DNA from: Sinohyriopsis cumingii
Taxonomy: Eukaryota; Mollusca; Bivalvia; Unionida; Unionidae
NCBI GenBank assembly: GCA_028554795.2
Contig: CM068832.1
Coordinates: forward strand, 85,212,511-85,276,510
DNA: 64,000 nucleotides
Direction of reading: 5' to 3'
Shown here: piece after piece, positions 16,501 through 33,538 of the stretch
Numbering within the stretch: position 1 is the stretch's first letter
How the letters are laid out: each line of letters opens with the position of its first letter
Translations under genes and position numbers: made by a program
The notes under the pieces: model-generated
The model's database searches: none
What the model was told of the DNA's origin: nothing
Seen by the model: only the letters and a program-made list of their open reading frames with translations

Positions 16501-17879
16501 GACACACAGACACAGATATACAAAGATAGATAAAGAGACAGTTCATGCTGGGTGGTAGGTGGGTAATTTCATGTATTCTTAAAAGGGATATGGGCTTCTG
16601 ACAAATATATGGGATTTTATTAGATTTGGAAACGATGTTGCGTCGTATGATTTCTCTCTGAATTTAATTCATACAAGCCTAACTTCATATAGCTACAAAC
16701 GTGTTTGCAAAATTCAGGTATCTCACGTGGATCAAGCAAGTTTATTTTGATTATGAACTGTTCGATTTGGTCGTTGTTTGCAATACAGTGGGTATCATTG
16801 TTCCATGAGTACGCAAGGTTCAGGCATAATTCGATTGGCGTTGGAGCAAGTATATTTGGAGCGTTTCTGATTTTTAACTGAGAATTAAAGTTCTGAAAGA
16901 GAGTTAAAACATTTTGTATGTCGTCGGCAGGTAAACAAGATGATTTTAATTGACACTGTACATTTTAAAAATGATATGTTAAATAAACGCGAAATATATA
17001 TAGTGGTGAGTTCAAATATACAGATAGTTCTTATAAATAATTTTGCTTAAAACTGTAGGTATTTGGTACTATACTGTACTTTAAATTTACCATATATGTC
17101 CTATGTTTACTTATTACTTTAACTATTTAATAGAACAGCGGTTGGCATAATGTAGTAAGGCGTGGTTTATGAGAAAACTTGTCAGAAGTACCCGGTACGT
17201 TGATAGATCCGCCTAATATAATTCTCCTCCAAATATAATGTCCAGGATGTATAGTCTAACATGTGTTGAGCAATGGAGTTAACACAAACAGCAATATCAA
17301 TTATAAGTTTTTACGTTTAACTTTCATAATTAAAAAGCGATCAAAACATGCAGATCGTTTCTAGAAAGCATATTTTCTGATGTATTGTCAAGACCTCTTG
17401 CAAACTCAGCACTTATTTAATGTACAGTCTAGTTGTATATATAGTGGGATGATCGTAATGTTACTTTGCCAAAACATGCAATTATGTAAAACTGTTCTGA
17501 TAAACGGTTACAGTTTGTATGTGAACATACCGCATTATTCACAGTTCAAGGCTAGTGTAATATCTCAATACATGAAACATGCATGCTTCACAAAAGGTTC
17601 TGATGAACACATACGCACAAGGCCTTTAGTCATTTACAGTTGCTTTAAAATATCTCCTCCAAGTGAACACAGAAAATAGTTTGTAAGTACGTGAATGATT
17701 GTACACTTAAACATTTGATTCTGGATCGAATGTATAGCCATTGTAGAGGACAACGCGTGAGGATGTGTGTTTTGGTCGTGTGTACTATGAGGATGTTTTG
17801 ACTTTTTGAAGTGTCTGCAGTAGCTATTGAGACAAGCCAGACCGAATTGAGTTACATAAATCTAGTCTTAAATTTATTA
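10540..17879. other. Long stretch without recognisable genes
   Basis: AT-rich sequence with only short ORFs of unremarkable composition. A GT run at 13246-13267 is the only obvious simple repeat. It lies between the end of gene A and the next LINE remnant and is probably intergenic. Confidence 0.5.
13246..13267. repeat. (GT)n microsatellite
   Basis: Short GT dinucleotide run preceded by TATATATATCTC. Confidence 0.9.
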
Positions 17880-19400
17880 ACGAAAACATGAGTATTTCGG
17901 TGGCATTAGCTGAAAGATATTTGCGAATGGAGATGATGGGTCTTAGCTCAAGATATGCTGCCTTGCATACGTTCATCATATGTTGATTCAATGTGAGTGT
18001 ACTGTCGAGAGTAACACCTAGGTTTCGTACTGACTTTGAATTTAATGTTGGTGTTGTAGATATTCATTTTTTGACATAAATGATGTGATGGCATTGTCTT
18101 TGTGTGGTAATCAAGATGGCTTCAGTTTTATCATCATTTATCTGCAGCTTTTTACATGTCATTCGTAATTTGACATTAGACATGCACATGTCTACACCTT
18201 GGATGGTGGCATAGACTTCATTTGGGTGGCTAAATTTGTATAGTTTGATGGATCAGCACACAGTTGGTGAGACACTGGATAAAGATCTGTGACACCTGAG
18301 AGCGGATGAGTGTATGGAATGGAGAGAACAGGTGCAAGAACAGACCCCTGTGGAACACCAAAACATAGATCAAACGGACTGGAGTGTATTCCATTTGCAG
18401 GCACAATTTGTGTTATGTTGACCAAGCAGGACTTGAATCACAGTACGGCTGTATCACGAATGCCAAATAAATGCTGGTGACGGTGAAGTAACATGTGATG
18501 GTCTATCGTGTCAAATCGCACATACAAATGAAGGTGGTGAGGCCTGTAATAATTCCATATATCCATTGCAGAGAGAAGGCCCCTAACTAATGTCGAATAA
18601 GTAGTTTGAGTCTTGTTGCAAGGACGAGTTGTATACGGTACATTGCCAAAAAGACTGGTTTAATTCTGATGGGATACAATGTGGGATAGGACAACACTTT
18701 TGAAGATGTTTTATGAATGGGAGAATATAAACTGGGCGGTAGTTCTTTAAATCGTCATGGTGGAGTGCTATTTTCTTCACCAGAGACATTACAATGGCAG
18801 TTTTGAAACATTATGTAATTCCCCGGATGAGAGAGAGGTCCTGAAAACATTAGCTAGTGAAGGCAATATTTAATCTAAGCACTTAAGCGTCAGTGATATT
18901 GAAATTGGGTCAAGTTCACAATACGTTGGTGCACTCATCATCACGATTGTAATCACTAAATCCATAGGGCCAGGCTCATATGTTTCTGAAGGTTTCCGCT
19001 GAAATTCTGTGTCGCAACTATGGTGACGACGTGTTAATTTAAATGGTGTTGTATGACTCATATATAACAGTTAGTATGTTGTTACCGAAGACATTTGCAA
19101 AGAGTTCCGGAAGGTCGACTGGAGAGAAGGTTTATAATACGGAATAGCTCTTTGTAGCTGGAGCATTCCTCTGCACGGACTATGTCACGGTCTTCTTAGA
19201 AGCTTCATAGATTTGCGTATGAATAGTGAGTCTGGTGGAACGCCAAAGCCTCTCAGCTTAACGGCGGTCTCCTTTAGCGGTGCGAACCTGGTCCATAACA
19301 CTGCTGTATCACCGAAAACACGTTTGACTTGATACTCTGCGCTTAGTTGCTGGGGCAGATTTGTTAAGCATTGAACACAGGCAGTTATCAAGTTGTTCTG
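17880..19400 (-). pseudogene. LINE remnant (CR1/Jockey-like), linker and reverse transcriptase
   Basis: On the minus strand, from 19.4 kb downward, translated pieces in changing frames follow the order of a LINE ORF2. They are RFAPLKETAVKLR (linker after the endonuclease), YCELDPISISLT, then HHDDLKNYRPVYILPF (RT finger motif 'KNYRPVS'). Next come FGVPQGSVLAPVL (the 'GVPQGSVLGP' motif), KLQINDDKTEAILI, VRNLGVTLDSTLTLNQHM and CKAAYLELR (thumb region). The catalytic YADD position is blurred (LCADPSN). Multiple frameshifts and stops show a dead 5'-truncated copy. Confidence 0.88.
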
Positions 19401-19659
19401 TTTTAGGAGGTAAGGAAGTTGTTAGGTTTGTTTGAATGTCTTGCAGTAGTTTGCTTCGATTAATCATACGGAGGATTCACTTAGTAGCATATAAAGGTGG
19501 AGTGTTCGGTACTAATACGTCAAGATGGGATATATTGCAGAGGTGGTTTGATGCAAACGCTGTGGATACCAGGGAGGACCGTAGAAAACTATCATCATAT
19601 ATTCCATAGTCATGCATGTAAACCAATCAAAAGCATACACTAACTGTAAATGGACTATC

Positions 19660-19883
19660 AAGACAATGATGATGGATATTGTCTAAGTATACGCATGTTT
19701 ACATTCATGTCTTATTAATAGGCATGTTCACTGATGATTATTGATTAAATGCTCGACAGGTTCAAACAGACGTTAATATTAATTAACAGCAAGATATAAA
19801 ATACATGAGTCACAATACATTGTGAGTAACACATTAATCATTTACAAATGAAGGATATCTGCAGTTAAGGTACATGCATAAGA

Positions 19884-19916
<33 letters not shown>

Positions 19917-20100
19917 CACACATACACATACATACATACATACATACATACATACATACATACATGTACACACATACATACATACATACATACATGCATG
20001 CATGCATACACAGACACACATACATACATGCATACATACATACATACATACACACACATGCATAAATACATACACACACATGCATATATACATACATACA

Positions 20101-20131
<31 letters not shown>

Positions 20132-22010
20132 GCATAAATACATACACACACATGCATACATACATACATACATACATACATACATACATACATACATACA
20201 TACATACATACATACATACATACATGCATACATACATACATACACACATACATACATGTGTTCATTTTTCAGGTTCCCACACGCTTCTATCAACTTTTGT
20301 TTAGAATATTTTAGGGGATCGCACCTCCGTTTTGTTTCTCGTACACAATTTACACAAACCAATATATAATATGCTGGCCAAAAAGTCCTGTTGCCATGCA
20401 GTGTTTATAGCTTTCACTTAAATTGTATATGCTAGGCTGAAAACTGCCATGTGCAGCTCTGGTTGTAAATTGCATTTTATTAAAACAGGTTTTCAATTGT
20501 CATTGATTGATAGCGATCAAAAGCTCAAACAACCATCAACTGTCCTGTCAAACAATGATCATGGATGTTCTTAATTATATATATGTTTATACGCATAGTC
20601 TAGATATTTTGTATACACATAGATGAGTAAAGATTAAGTAATTGAAAGAAAGTTACACATAATTACATACTAATGATAAATAATATTAGTCCAAATAAAT
20701 ATGCATAAATCACGGGAGTGTTTGAGCAACACATTGATCTTTTATAATCATATGAGCCTTTCGGTTAAAATGTAACCTGAACATGAAAACGGTCAATCGT
20801 TAGTGGGCCCATGGAGCATAAATAAATTAGTGGGCACCTTGAGCATAAAAAATGTATCCAAATTACTTATGCATTATTCAGGTTCCCAACAATCTTTACT
20901 CTCTTTTGGTTTTACTACTCTATCAGTGTTCTTTCTATTACAAAGATTAAATCCCCACAAACCAATAAGTACTATATTGTCCATTAAGACTTATCACAAT
21001 GAAGTGTGTGCAGCTTTCGCGTTAAATCGGCATGCATGATTGATAGTTTCTACATCCTGGTCTGGTTTTCTAAGACACATTTGTTCAAGCAAAATAACCA
21101 ATACCCATAGGTTTATAGTCATCAAATGCCTAAACAAAAACGATTTAAATTGTCAAGCAATGACATGGATGTTTGGAAGTATAAATATGACATTAGGCAT
21201 TTTCAATCTACATGTATATGCATAGAACATCAAAGTGTAAACGCTTGAGGGAAGTTGCATGAATCACAATGGTTCCTGAGTAATACATAGGTCATGTACA
21301 CTTGTAAGAGACTTACAGATGAAATAAACATAATATGAATGATAGGGAATAGGGTGGGTACCTTGATTCCAAATACATGTATCCATAGTACGAATTCAAT
21401 TTGTAGGTACCAACAAACCTTTTCCGTCTTTTTTGCACTCTACTTGTTGGGTTATATATCAGTTTTCCTTTTCTTACGAAGACTTCTTTGAAGCTAGTAT
21501 TGAAATAGCCATACATGTATATATTTCAAACTCTAACATAAATAATAGCTGTACTTTCATGGACATTTGAAACTGTATATATGTTTAGAGACATGCCTTA
21601 CTGTTATGAATATTCATGAGTAAATATTAACTGCTTCAAAGGTTTTCCAAGCATACGTACATATGACTGGTCTTTAAAACGTGAAGATATACAAATGTAT
21701 GAATCAGAAGGTTGCATTTGTTAAATAAATGTACATGAATGACTGAGAGCTTTGCTGTATAGTTTGGTTCTATATGGCACTTTCTTTTAAGCATGTTACA
21801 AAAAGCCATATGTGTTTTTTTAGCTTATGGCACATATATAATGGATATTTTCAATTATGCGCATGTTAATAGGCATGCATTTCAAATATGTATATAGATT
21901 TATGAGTAACGATCAAATGCATAAAAGGTTGTCGATGCAGAAATGCATATGGATGGTAATTAAGAAGTGAAGATATTCAAAGGCATAAATCACAAGGGAT
22001 TATGAACCGC
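19660..22010. repeat. Diverged long-unit tandem repeat array
   Basis: Similar blocks recur in the same order. GCATAAATCAC / GCATGAATCAC / CATGAGTCAC followed by a 'GAGTAACACATTAATC'-like string occurs near 19,804, 20,703, 21,256 and (truncated) 21,982. ATGGATRTT followed by TTTA...CGCATG and GAGTAA occurs near 19,670, 20,560, 21,165, 21,560 and 21,840. CAGGTTCCCAAC/CAGGTTCCCACA occurs near 20,270 and 20,880, with a GGTACCAACAAAC form near 21,405. Units are several hundred bases and strongly diverged. The (CATA)n block sits inside one unit. Confidence 0.55.
19885..20258. repeat. (CATA)n microsatellite
   Basis: About 370 bases of CATA/TACA tetramers with internal CACA and GCATAAATACAT variants that themselves recur. 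It produces long artificial ORFs on both strands (His-Thr-Tyr-Ile repeats on one, Met-Tyr-Val-Cys repeats on the other). Confidence 0.97.
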
Positions 22011-22248
22011 TTAGATTGCTTAAGTGGTTAGGGCATCCACCTTTGAAAGTCGGGGGTTCAAACCCCGGTCTAATCATGCCGTTGGCCTGGTGACCAAATA
22101 ATGTCACCGGGTTGGACCTGATGTTATATGTCGGCAGCACGATGCCCCAGTGCTAGACATCACTACACACTCCTACACTGCATACATCTTTGCGATGTGA
22201 CTAAAGTTGTTAAAGCTACGTAGAAATCGCCTAAATGCAAACATAAGA
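22007..22248 (+). mobile_element. SINE family 1, copy 2, with good A and B boxes
   Basis: The head carries a tRNA-like box A (TTGCTTAAGTGGTTAGGGC) and an intact box B (GGGTTCAAACCCC), the internal RNA polymerase III promoter elements. The body shares the GTGACCAAATAATGTCACCGGG...GACATCACTACACACTCCTACACTGCA block with the copies at 3975 and 24,991, but lacks the CATACCAAAGAC segment. It abuts the end of the diverged tandem array. Confidence 0.85.
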
Positions 22249-24990
<2,742 letters not shown>

Positions 24991-25288
24991 TACCGCTCCG
25001 GTGGCCTAGTAGTTAGAGAGTCCGCCTTGGCCGAGTCACATCAAAGACTTAAAAAATGGTACTAACAGCTGCCTCGCTTTCCGCTCAGCATTAACAGGTT
25101 AATGTTAGGACTGGTCGGCCTGGCGTCAGGATTATGTGTCGGTTGGACATCATGCTACATGTCTGCGGCATGATGACCAAGTGCTAGACATCACTATAAA
25201 CTGCAACACTGCAGACATCGTAGCGGTACGACTGAAAACTTGATAAAGCTTCGTTAAAAATCCATATCAAACACACACAAACACCCCT
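24991..25288 (+). mobile_element. SINE family 1, copy 3, box B deleted
   Basis: Begins TACCGCTCCGGTGGCCTAGT and soon reaches CACATCAAAGACTTAAAAAA, so the tRNA-like part including box B is internally deleted. The body (GGTCGGCCTGGCGTCAGGAT, then GACATCATGCTACATGTCTG, GACATCACTATAAACTGCAAC) is close to copy 1. It ends in a CACACACAAACACC tail. Confidence 0.85.
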
Positions 25289-26409
25289 AAACCTTATAAC
25301 TTCACTCTATTCATGCATACGTCAAAACTGAATGTAAATTTCTTTTTCTTTTCTTTTGATATTTGGTCACAAAAAATGTTAATTCGTGAAATATTGTTTT
25401 ACGCATTATGTAGTTAATGTAATTTAATCAAGGTTCCGTTGTGAGTTGCAGTTAATTACTTTACTTGTATAATCAAAGTTGTGTAAGTTCCAAAGTGGGA
25501 ACATGAATCTTGAGAACAAAGGGCAAGATGGATTAAAGAGATCTAGAATATACGTAGATACTAGTGTTTAAGCTTAGAAAGCAAGTGTTTCTTGTGGATT
25601 AGAATCAATGAGATGAGTCAAGGTTATTCCTGGACTACGTGACGTGAAGCACGTGTTCATTCGTAAACAAACTTCTACTTTTTTCTTGAATGCTGAACTA
25701 TTTACCCCATCCGGGAATTTGTTTTGCATTTTAGTTAGTCTTATAACTGATGTTATTATAAGAAATCCATCAATCGTGTCTTAACACTTGAGACGTCAAG
25801 CTGTTTTGAGATGTGACCAGTTTGGGGCTGAAAGTTTATTTTTGTTTCAAATTAATGAATTCAAGTGATTGTTTTACCGTGTAATACTAAAGTACTTTAA
25901 ATTAAATCTTGGACAAAGACATTTACCGGAATTTACACGGATATCAAAAACATGAATAAGATTTACTGCGATTCAACAAGAGCATGTTGACACATCAGCA
26001 CAGCGCTGAATATTGCATACATCATCGCCTTCCATCTTGTATTGTTATCCGGTGTTGTACTGTTATTCACTTAGAACTTTCGTTGATAAGATTTGTGTTT
26101 TTAACTCTTGGATTACAATTTGGATTTAATTCAAAATATTGTAAGTTATATTCTTTTTTACTTTGTAGTTTGGGTAAATAACTTATTTGCTAAATTAACA
26201 AAGCTTGTTGTCTTCACTCGTTTCTGTTCCTTACTTTAGGAGAACAAACTCGTAACAGAAAATTGGGATATCGTCCATGGGATACGAACTTTGGCTGAAA
26301 TAATTCAAACAACTTTTGTTGCATCAACATGATGTTTTAAAATGTCATCATACGTAAAGATCATTCTTACAAATCCTACCCAGGAGCAGTTCAACTGTTT
26401 GAAAAGAAG
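25289..26409. other. No gene seen
   Basis: AT-rich sequence ahead of the gypsy relic. No long terminal repeat was recognised here. Confidence 0.45.
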
Positions 26410-27990
26410 GTGAATTAATTCAACTTGCCCGAATATATGATTTTCAGAGACACAAGCTTCTTTAACGAAGCAAGAAATAAATCTTTTTGGGACGAGTATT
26501 TGTTGGAAAACAATGTTTTTGATAAGATTATTTTGGTTTCGATCAGTACATCTGTATCAGAATCTGACATGAAAGTATAGGAATTAAAATACAAATACAT
26601 GATGGATTTAGAGTTAAGAAAGCTTGAACTTAAAAAGACAAAAAGGGGCAAAATGCAGGTGCAATTGGAGAAAGAGGTGAGAGAGAGACAAGTGCACTTA
26701 CAATTGTAGAAATAGGAGAGAGAGAAAGATGCAAATGAAAAGAGAAAATGAATTAAAAGAATTTCATTTGAGAATCAAAGAATTAGAGCTGGAAATTAAA
26801 AAGAACATTCCCACATTGGATGCAATTTCAAATTTTGATGTTACTAAGAGCGTTATATCAGTTCCTCCATATAGAGAAAAAGAAGACACATATTTTCCTT
26901 ATTTTGAAATGATTGTTAAAAATTGAAATGGACATTGTAGCATTGGACTCAATTACACTGTGCACTTTTCGGCAAAGCCCGATAAATGTGTGTACCTTTG
27001 TCATTACAGCATAGTGCTAAATATGATGTGGTGAAGGAATGCTTATTAAAGGGTTATAGGTTACTGATGATGCATATCGACTAGAATTCAGGAACTATAC
27101 AAATGAAGCTGAAGACACTCATGTCGATTTGCATGAGAAAAAGAGCAGTTATTTCATAGGTGGTGCTTAGCCACGAAAGTTGGACAAGAATATGAATAAT
27201 TCTGACAAGTAGTATTACTTGAAGAGTTAAAGAACTGTGCCCATACTGACATTAAGACTTCTCTTGATGAGCATGAAATCGAATCCTTGGGAAATGCTGA
27301 TCGTGCTGCTGAGGTGTATTCCTGAGCTCATAAAGTTTCTTTTGTAAGCAAGTCTTCTAATCAGCGTTTACCTGGTATAATCTTATTTCGGCCTAATACA
27401 AGCTGTTTCATATATCAATCTGGTACAACTGTTATAAATCAAGATCCGGATAAGAAATATCAGAAATCCTGATTTCTTCCAATGTGTACCAACTGTTAAA
27501 AGAAAGGACACGTTATTTCTGATAGCTATAAATTTAAATATAAGGAACACATTCAAAACAAACCTATTCAAAATTCTTTTATTTCTAAGAGGCCATGTTC
27601 ACGGTCATGTATTTTTAAAGCAAAAATACATTTGTTGGGTCCAATAAAGCATATTCTGATTTTATTATTAACAGTTAGAAACCACTCATGTTGAAGGGTT
27701 CTATATCACTGTTTGGTGATTCGGCCAATACAATTTTAAGGGACACGGAGGCCTCTCAGAGTCTTTTATTATCAGGCTCTTTGCCCTTTGATGAGAACTC
27801 TTTTTCTAATGAGAATGTTCTCATTCAGGTAATATAGTGAGGCCTTTTAAATATTCCTCTCCATTGTATCAATGTGTCATGAGACGTTGTCTCAGGACCC
27901 ATGCCAGTCGGAAGAGTGTATTCTTCATCCGTTGCGGGTATTCATTTACTACTAGGCAATAAATGAGGTTAATCGATTTGTACGTGAGAA
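26410..27990 (+). pseudogene. Ty3/gypsy-type retrotransposon relic: gag and protease
   Basis: Pieces in the + strand follow a gag-to-protease order. They are an E/K-rich coiled segment (ELRKLELKK near 26,610; LRIKELELEIKKN near 26,770), then NFDVTKSVISVPPY, which matches the 'VPPF' start of the gag core. Next are YDVVKECLLKGYRLL near 27,020 and a KEQLFHRWCLATKVGQEYE segment near 27,150. A zinc-knuckle-like CTNC...KKGHVI has a stop inside (about 27,485-27,520). An aspartic protease site reads DTEASQS at about 27,742-27,762, with Glu where Gly is usual. A PMPVGRVYSS segment and LLLGNK follow. Many stops and frameshifts show it is dead, and no pol or LTRs were recognised downstream. Confidence 0.8.
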
Positions 27991-29379
27991 ACACAAATTA
28001 AAATGGTTTAAACAATTCACTATGTAAGCTAAACTTGTTTTAATAAAATGGGTTAGAAAAAAAATACAACAGAAACATAGAAAATCTCGGTAAATACCTT
28101 ATCAACTAAAACACCAAAGTTTTCTTACTAGTCATTAAAAGAAATATCAGTAAAAGGTTTAGGACATTTTAATCGGGTTTCAGATTAGTAGTTTGAACAA
28201 ATAATGTTTGATAACGTTTAACCACATTACGTTTAGAAGCGAAAAGAGTTCACAAAGCTTGTGAAGAGAACTGTGAGTCAAGAATGCAATTCAACTACGA
28301 CTACTATTTCCAGAAGTTTTCTACTTTGAAAACTCTGTACTCTGACAACTATTTGAAGGTAACCTGAAGATAACTGCAATACAATTGCTCGGTTAGCATG
28401 CGTTGCAAATGTAATCAAATAAATTGAGTACAAGTTTAAACGGAAGGTGTCGCAAAGAGAATTAAAGAACATCGTTGGCTCATAAATAAAGAGAATATAG
28501 CTTCAACAAAGACGACAGTTCCTCATTGAGCTGAACGCGGAAGTCAATTTTGGAAAGTGTTCGCAAAACACTATTTATAATTCACTTTACGTATAAATGT
28601 TACAGTTAGTTCCAGTACCATTTGGGAAGGACATTTTATTTCAACATAGCTTCCACAACTAGCACTGGCATACAATGCCTTAAAGATTGCTGGGTCCAAT
28701 TTATTTCGGTCAGTTTCTAAATGACTATTAATTACAACAAGATATATTATCAGACTAAATGATTACATTACTTGATAATTTATTGATTAACTGTATTGTT
28801 ATGTTGGGTTCCATGCTTCAGGTTTACCGACTCTCTCCAACCCCAAAATACACATTCGCTACTGGGAACTGGGCAATGTTCATAGTTTTACTTGTTCTCA
28901 TTCTTGTCTTGAGGTTTTATCCACGAAATAATTAAATATACAAAACATCCCATAAATCAGGCATAACATATCGTCTTTTACGTATGTTAGCTCATCCATC
29001 ATTGTATTACATCCTCCAACTATTATACAACATCAAAAGCATTTGCAATTAGTAATACCTAAACTGGGGCATAATGTACTGATTGTACTAGGTCGATATT
29101 TTCTTTTGTGCAATGGTTAGATCAATGAAGTAAACTTATCAGCTGTAAGAATTTTGTAACTTTTTGTCTCAAAATCTACTTAATATCTTAAAAGACGTAG
29201 TGATAATTGACCCAAACCTCTTCAATGAGATAAAAATTCAACTCAAATATTAACTTTGTGGGTGATTTGGACGTAAATTGATTTGGACCTAAATGTTCTG
29301 TTTATCATCATCATGGGGGCCAAACCATGTCCGCCGGAGAAAGAACCTTTCCTTTTTCAATTCTGGCCGTCATCATACT
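27991..29379. other. No gene seen
   Basis: AT-rich sequence without recognisable coding content. No LTR or polymerase could be identified after the gag/protease relic. Confidence 0.45.
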
Positions 29380-31084
<1,705 letters not shown>

Positions 31085-31590
31085 CGTATGAGACATATGA
31101 TATTATCTCGTTCGATGATTTACATTACTTACATATGTGATGTTATGCAACGATTGTCATATTGATACTTTACAATTCGTACCCGTTTGATGCTTAACCA
31201 TGCTTACACATGTTATGCTTTATAACGCTTACACGTTTGATTCTTTATAATGCTTACACGTTTAATGCTTTTAATACTTGCAGTTTAATGCTTGGCAATG
31301 CTTACACTGGTGATGCTTTACAATGCTTACACGTTTAATGCTTTAGAATACTTACACGGTTCATTCTTAAAAATGATTACACGTATGATGTTTTAGAATC
31401 CTTATACGTTTGATGATTTACAAAGCTTTTACGTTTATGCTTTACAAAACTTAAACTTTGTATGCTATCAAATGATTCCAAGGTTGATGCGTTATAATGC
31501 TGAATCGTTTTATGCTTTAACAAATTCTTGCACATTTTGATGCTGACAATGCTAATATGTCTTATGCTTTACAATGCTTCAACGTTTGAC
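31085..31590. repeat. Diverged ~25-bp minisatellite
   Basis: A unit of the form TGATGCTTTACAATGCTTAC plus ACGTT recurs roughly every 25 bases through the interval, for example near 31,305-31,350 and 31,560-31,590. Edges have degraded units (GATGATTTACATTACTTACA near 31,115). The divergence suggests an old array. Confidence 0.85.
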
Positions 31591-32232
31591 GAATAAAAAT
31601 TATCCTAATAGTTTTGTCATTGTTGACTCTTTTATTAACTAGGCCAACAAAGGCATTTACAACAGTGAATTTACTAAACGAAATTAGCATGCACACTTAT
31701 AAATGTTTCAAACTACTATTTATAGTTTTAAATGACCTGTATGTATTATGTTGGAGCAGTGGTGGACATTATCCATAAAGATGTAATTATTGAAATGAAG
31801 TCAGTGTTTTCTTTTTGCAAATGGAAAGTGTGATATCAGATATGTTAGAGCCGTATTTGAAAATATACAAAAACCAATTACTCTTAATTTGCACAGCAAC
31901 TCATCAGACAGAGTCGTAGTGGGTATAATTTGTGCCAAATAAGCCAACCATTCCCACCGTTCTCCATATGTTCACTAAAAAGAGAATTGTATCACAACTG
32001 ATTTATGCATAGATATGAGTTATTTATAAAATAATTTGCTAGAATGTTGTCGCAATTTGAATGACACAAGTTTAACCTTTTTAAGAACGATTTTCACCTC
32101 CCCCATCTCATCACAGCAATCCGAATCACCCAAAATAGTTAGATCTACGGACAGATTCAGTGATCAGTATTTATACTTGTATGTATTGCTGTATTGTGTC
32201 ATTGTATTATGATATACGTTCACCTCAATTAA

Positions 32233-32319
<87 letters not shown>

Positions 32320-33437
32320 TTCCTTCGAGCATTTTATAAATCGACTGTATTCCTTATTATAAGTACAATTTCTAGAGTGTTATGTTAAAGCTGAAATTGT
32401 GAAAAAATTGCAAAACAATCTTAGAGTGTGAATTAATACCATTAACCTTTTATTACACACCCCCATCCAGTTTGAGGATAATCATATATAAAAAATATGT
32501 GGATGAAATAATGTAATTAAAATTATACAAACTGGAAGCTACTTGCTTTTAATGCCGCCCTACTGAACATATAATATCTCAAGCCAGGAAACACTGAGCT
32601 TATTTAGTGCTTTACTTGTTGTACGGTCGAAATGTACCACTATCATAATCAAAGTTTTAAAATATTCTGTAATTGCTTGTAATCATTCGTATGTATTGAT
32701 ATACGGTTAATCATCGTAGCATAATGTTTCAGCGGTCTTAATTAGCCAGTCATTATATAGATATTTATGATACAGCTGTATGCGTCACTTTGTCAAATTT
32801 ACAATTTCTAAAATGCAAGGAAAATTATATCATTTCTTTCCATATACAAATAAATCAATTAGCGTTGAATCAAAAGCAAATTCAAACTCAGTTTTGCCCG
32901 TTTTGAGTTAATAGTAATAGAGCCATACGCATAATTTTGGTTTTCGTTTTATTTGGTTTTGTTTTTAACACGAAGCATTTTGAGTTACGTTTTAAACAAT
33001 TACCATATAGACCCCTACAGATAACAGTTCTCGTAAACACAGTAAAAACTAAGCTTTCCAAAATTATTAATATATTTTAATTTTGGTTATGATAGGTTTT
33101 AATCATATTAAAGAAATGTATGCCATGCTAGACGTAGGTTCTTTCCATGCAAATTTTATTTTATGCCATGGAGAAGTAAATTTGGCCCGTGATTTAGTTT
33201 TATCCAGTAATGCACATTATAGGGTGTGGCTTTAAACATAGGCCCCACGCCCTGAAGAAAATTGACGATGCTTGTTTTAGGCTCACCTTTTTATAGAATA
33301 TGTTGTTATTAAATACATATGAAACAATAATTCTGATATGTTTACAACTTAGCCCTTGTCTGTCTGACATAACTTTCGACCAATATGTTTGTCAGAATTT
33401 TATCCTGTAATATCATTATATACAAGTTAATTGTTAG
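31591..33437. other. Upstream region of gene B, no gene seen
   Basis: AT-rich intergenic sequence holding the (TA)n run at 32,240-32,314. It should contain any distal regulatory elements of the metalloprotease gene starting at 33,484, but no specific site can be named. Confidence 0.45.
32240..32314. repeat. (TA)n microsatellite
   Basis: Uninterrupted TA dinucleotide run. Confidence 0.97.
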
Positions 33438-33473
33438 TATATAAGCCCATCATTATTCCGCTCGTCGTCAGTC
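33438..33473 (+). promoter_or_regulatory. Core promoter of gene B (TATA box and initiator)
   Basis: TATATAAG at 33,438-33,445 is followed by TCAGTC at 33,468-33,473. The initiator A at 33,470 lies 32 bases from the start of the TATA box, the canonical spacing. The predicted 5' UTR is only about 14 bases before the ATG at 33,484. A second TCAGTCA overlaps four bases downstream. Confidence 0.7.
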
Positions 33474-33483
33474 AGTCACGATA

Positions 33484-33538
33484 ATGAAACAAGGTGTCTA
33501 TATTTTTGCCGTTGGTCTCGTGATACACATTCGATCAG
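33484..33538 (+). CDS. Gene B exon 1: signal peptide of ADAM-like metalloprotease
   Basis: ATG at 33,484 opens MKQGVYIFAVGLVIHIRS and ends in phase 1 at TCAG|GTACTT. A short basic N-terminus followed by a hydrophobic core is a signal peptide, so the protein would enter the secretory pathway. The start is fixed by the TATA/initiator pair just upstream. The phase-1 end matches the entry phase needed by the exon at 37,593. Exon 1 alone carries no family signature; the assignment is by position, phase and promoter. Confidence 0.7.

Noticed and set aside
19834..20369. Long ORFs of Met-Tyr-Val-Cys or His-Thr-Tyr-Ile repeats on both strands
   Set aside because: They are translations of the (CATA)n microsatellite in all frames, not genes.
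22007..22085. Possible functional tRNA gene
   Set aside because: Box A and box B are present, but no proper acceptor stem or cloverleaf was seen, and the sequence continues into a body shared with two other copies, so it is a SINE head.
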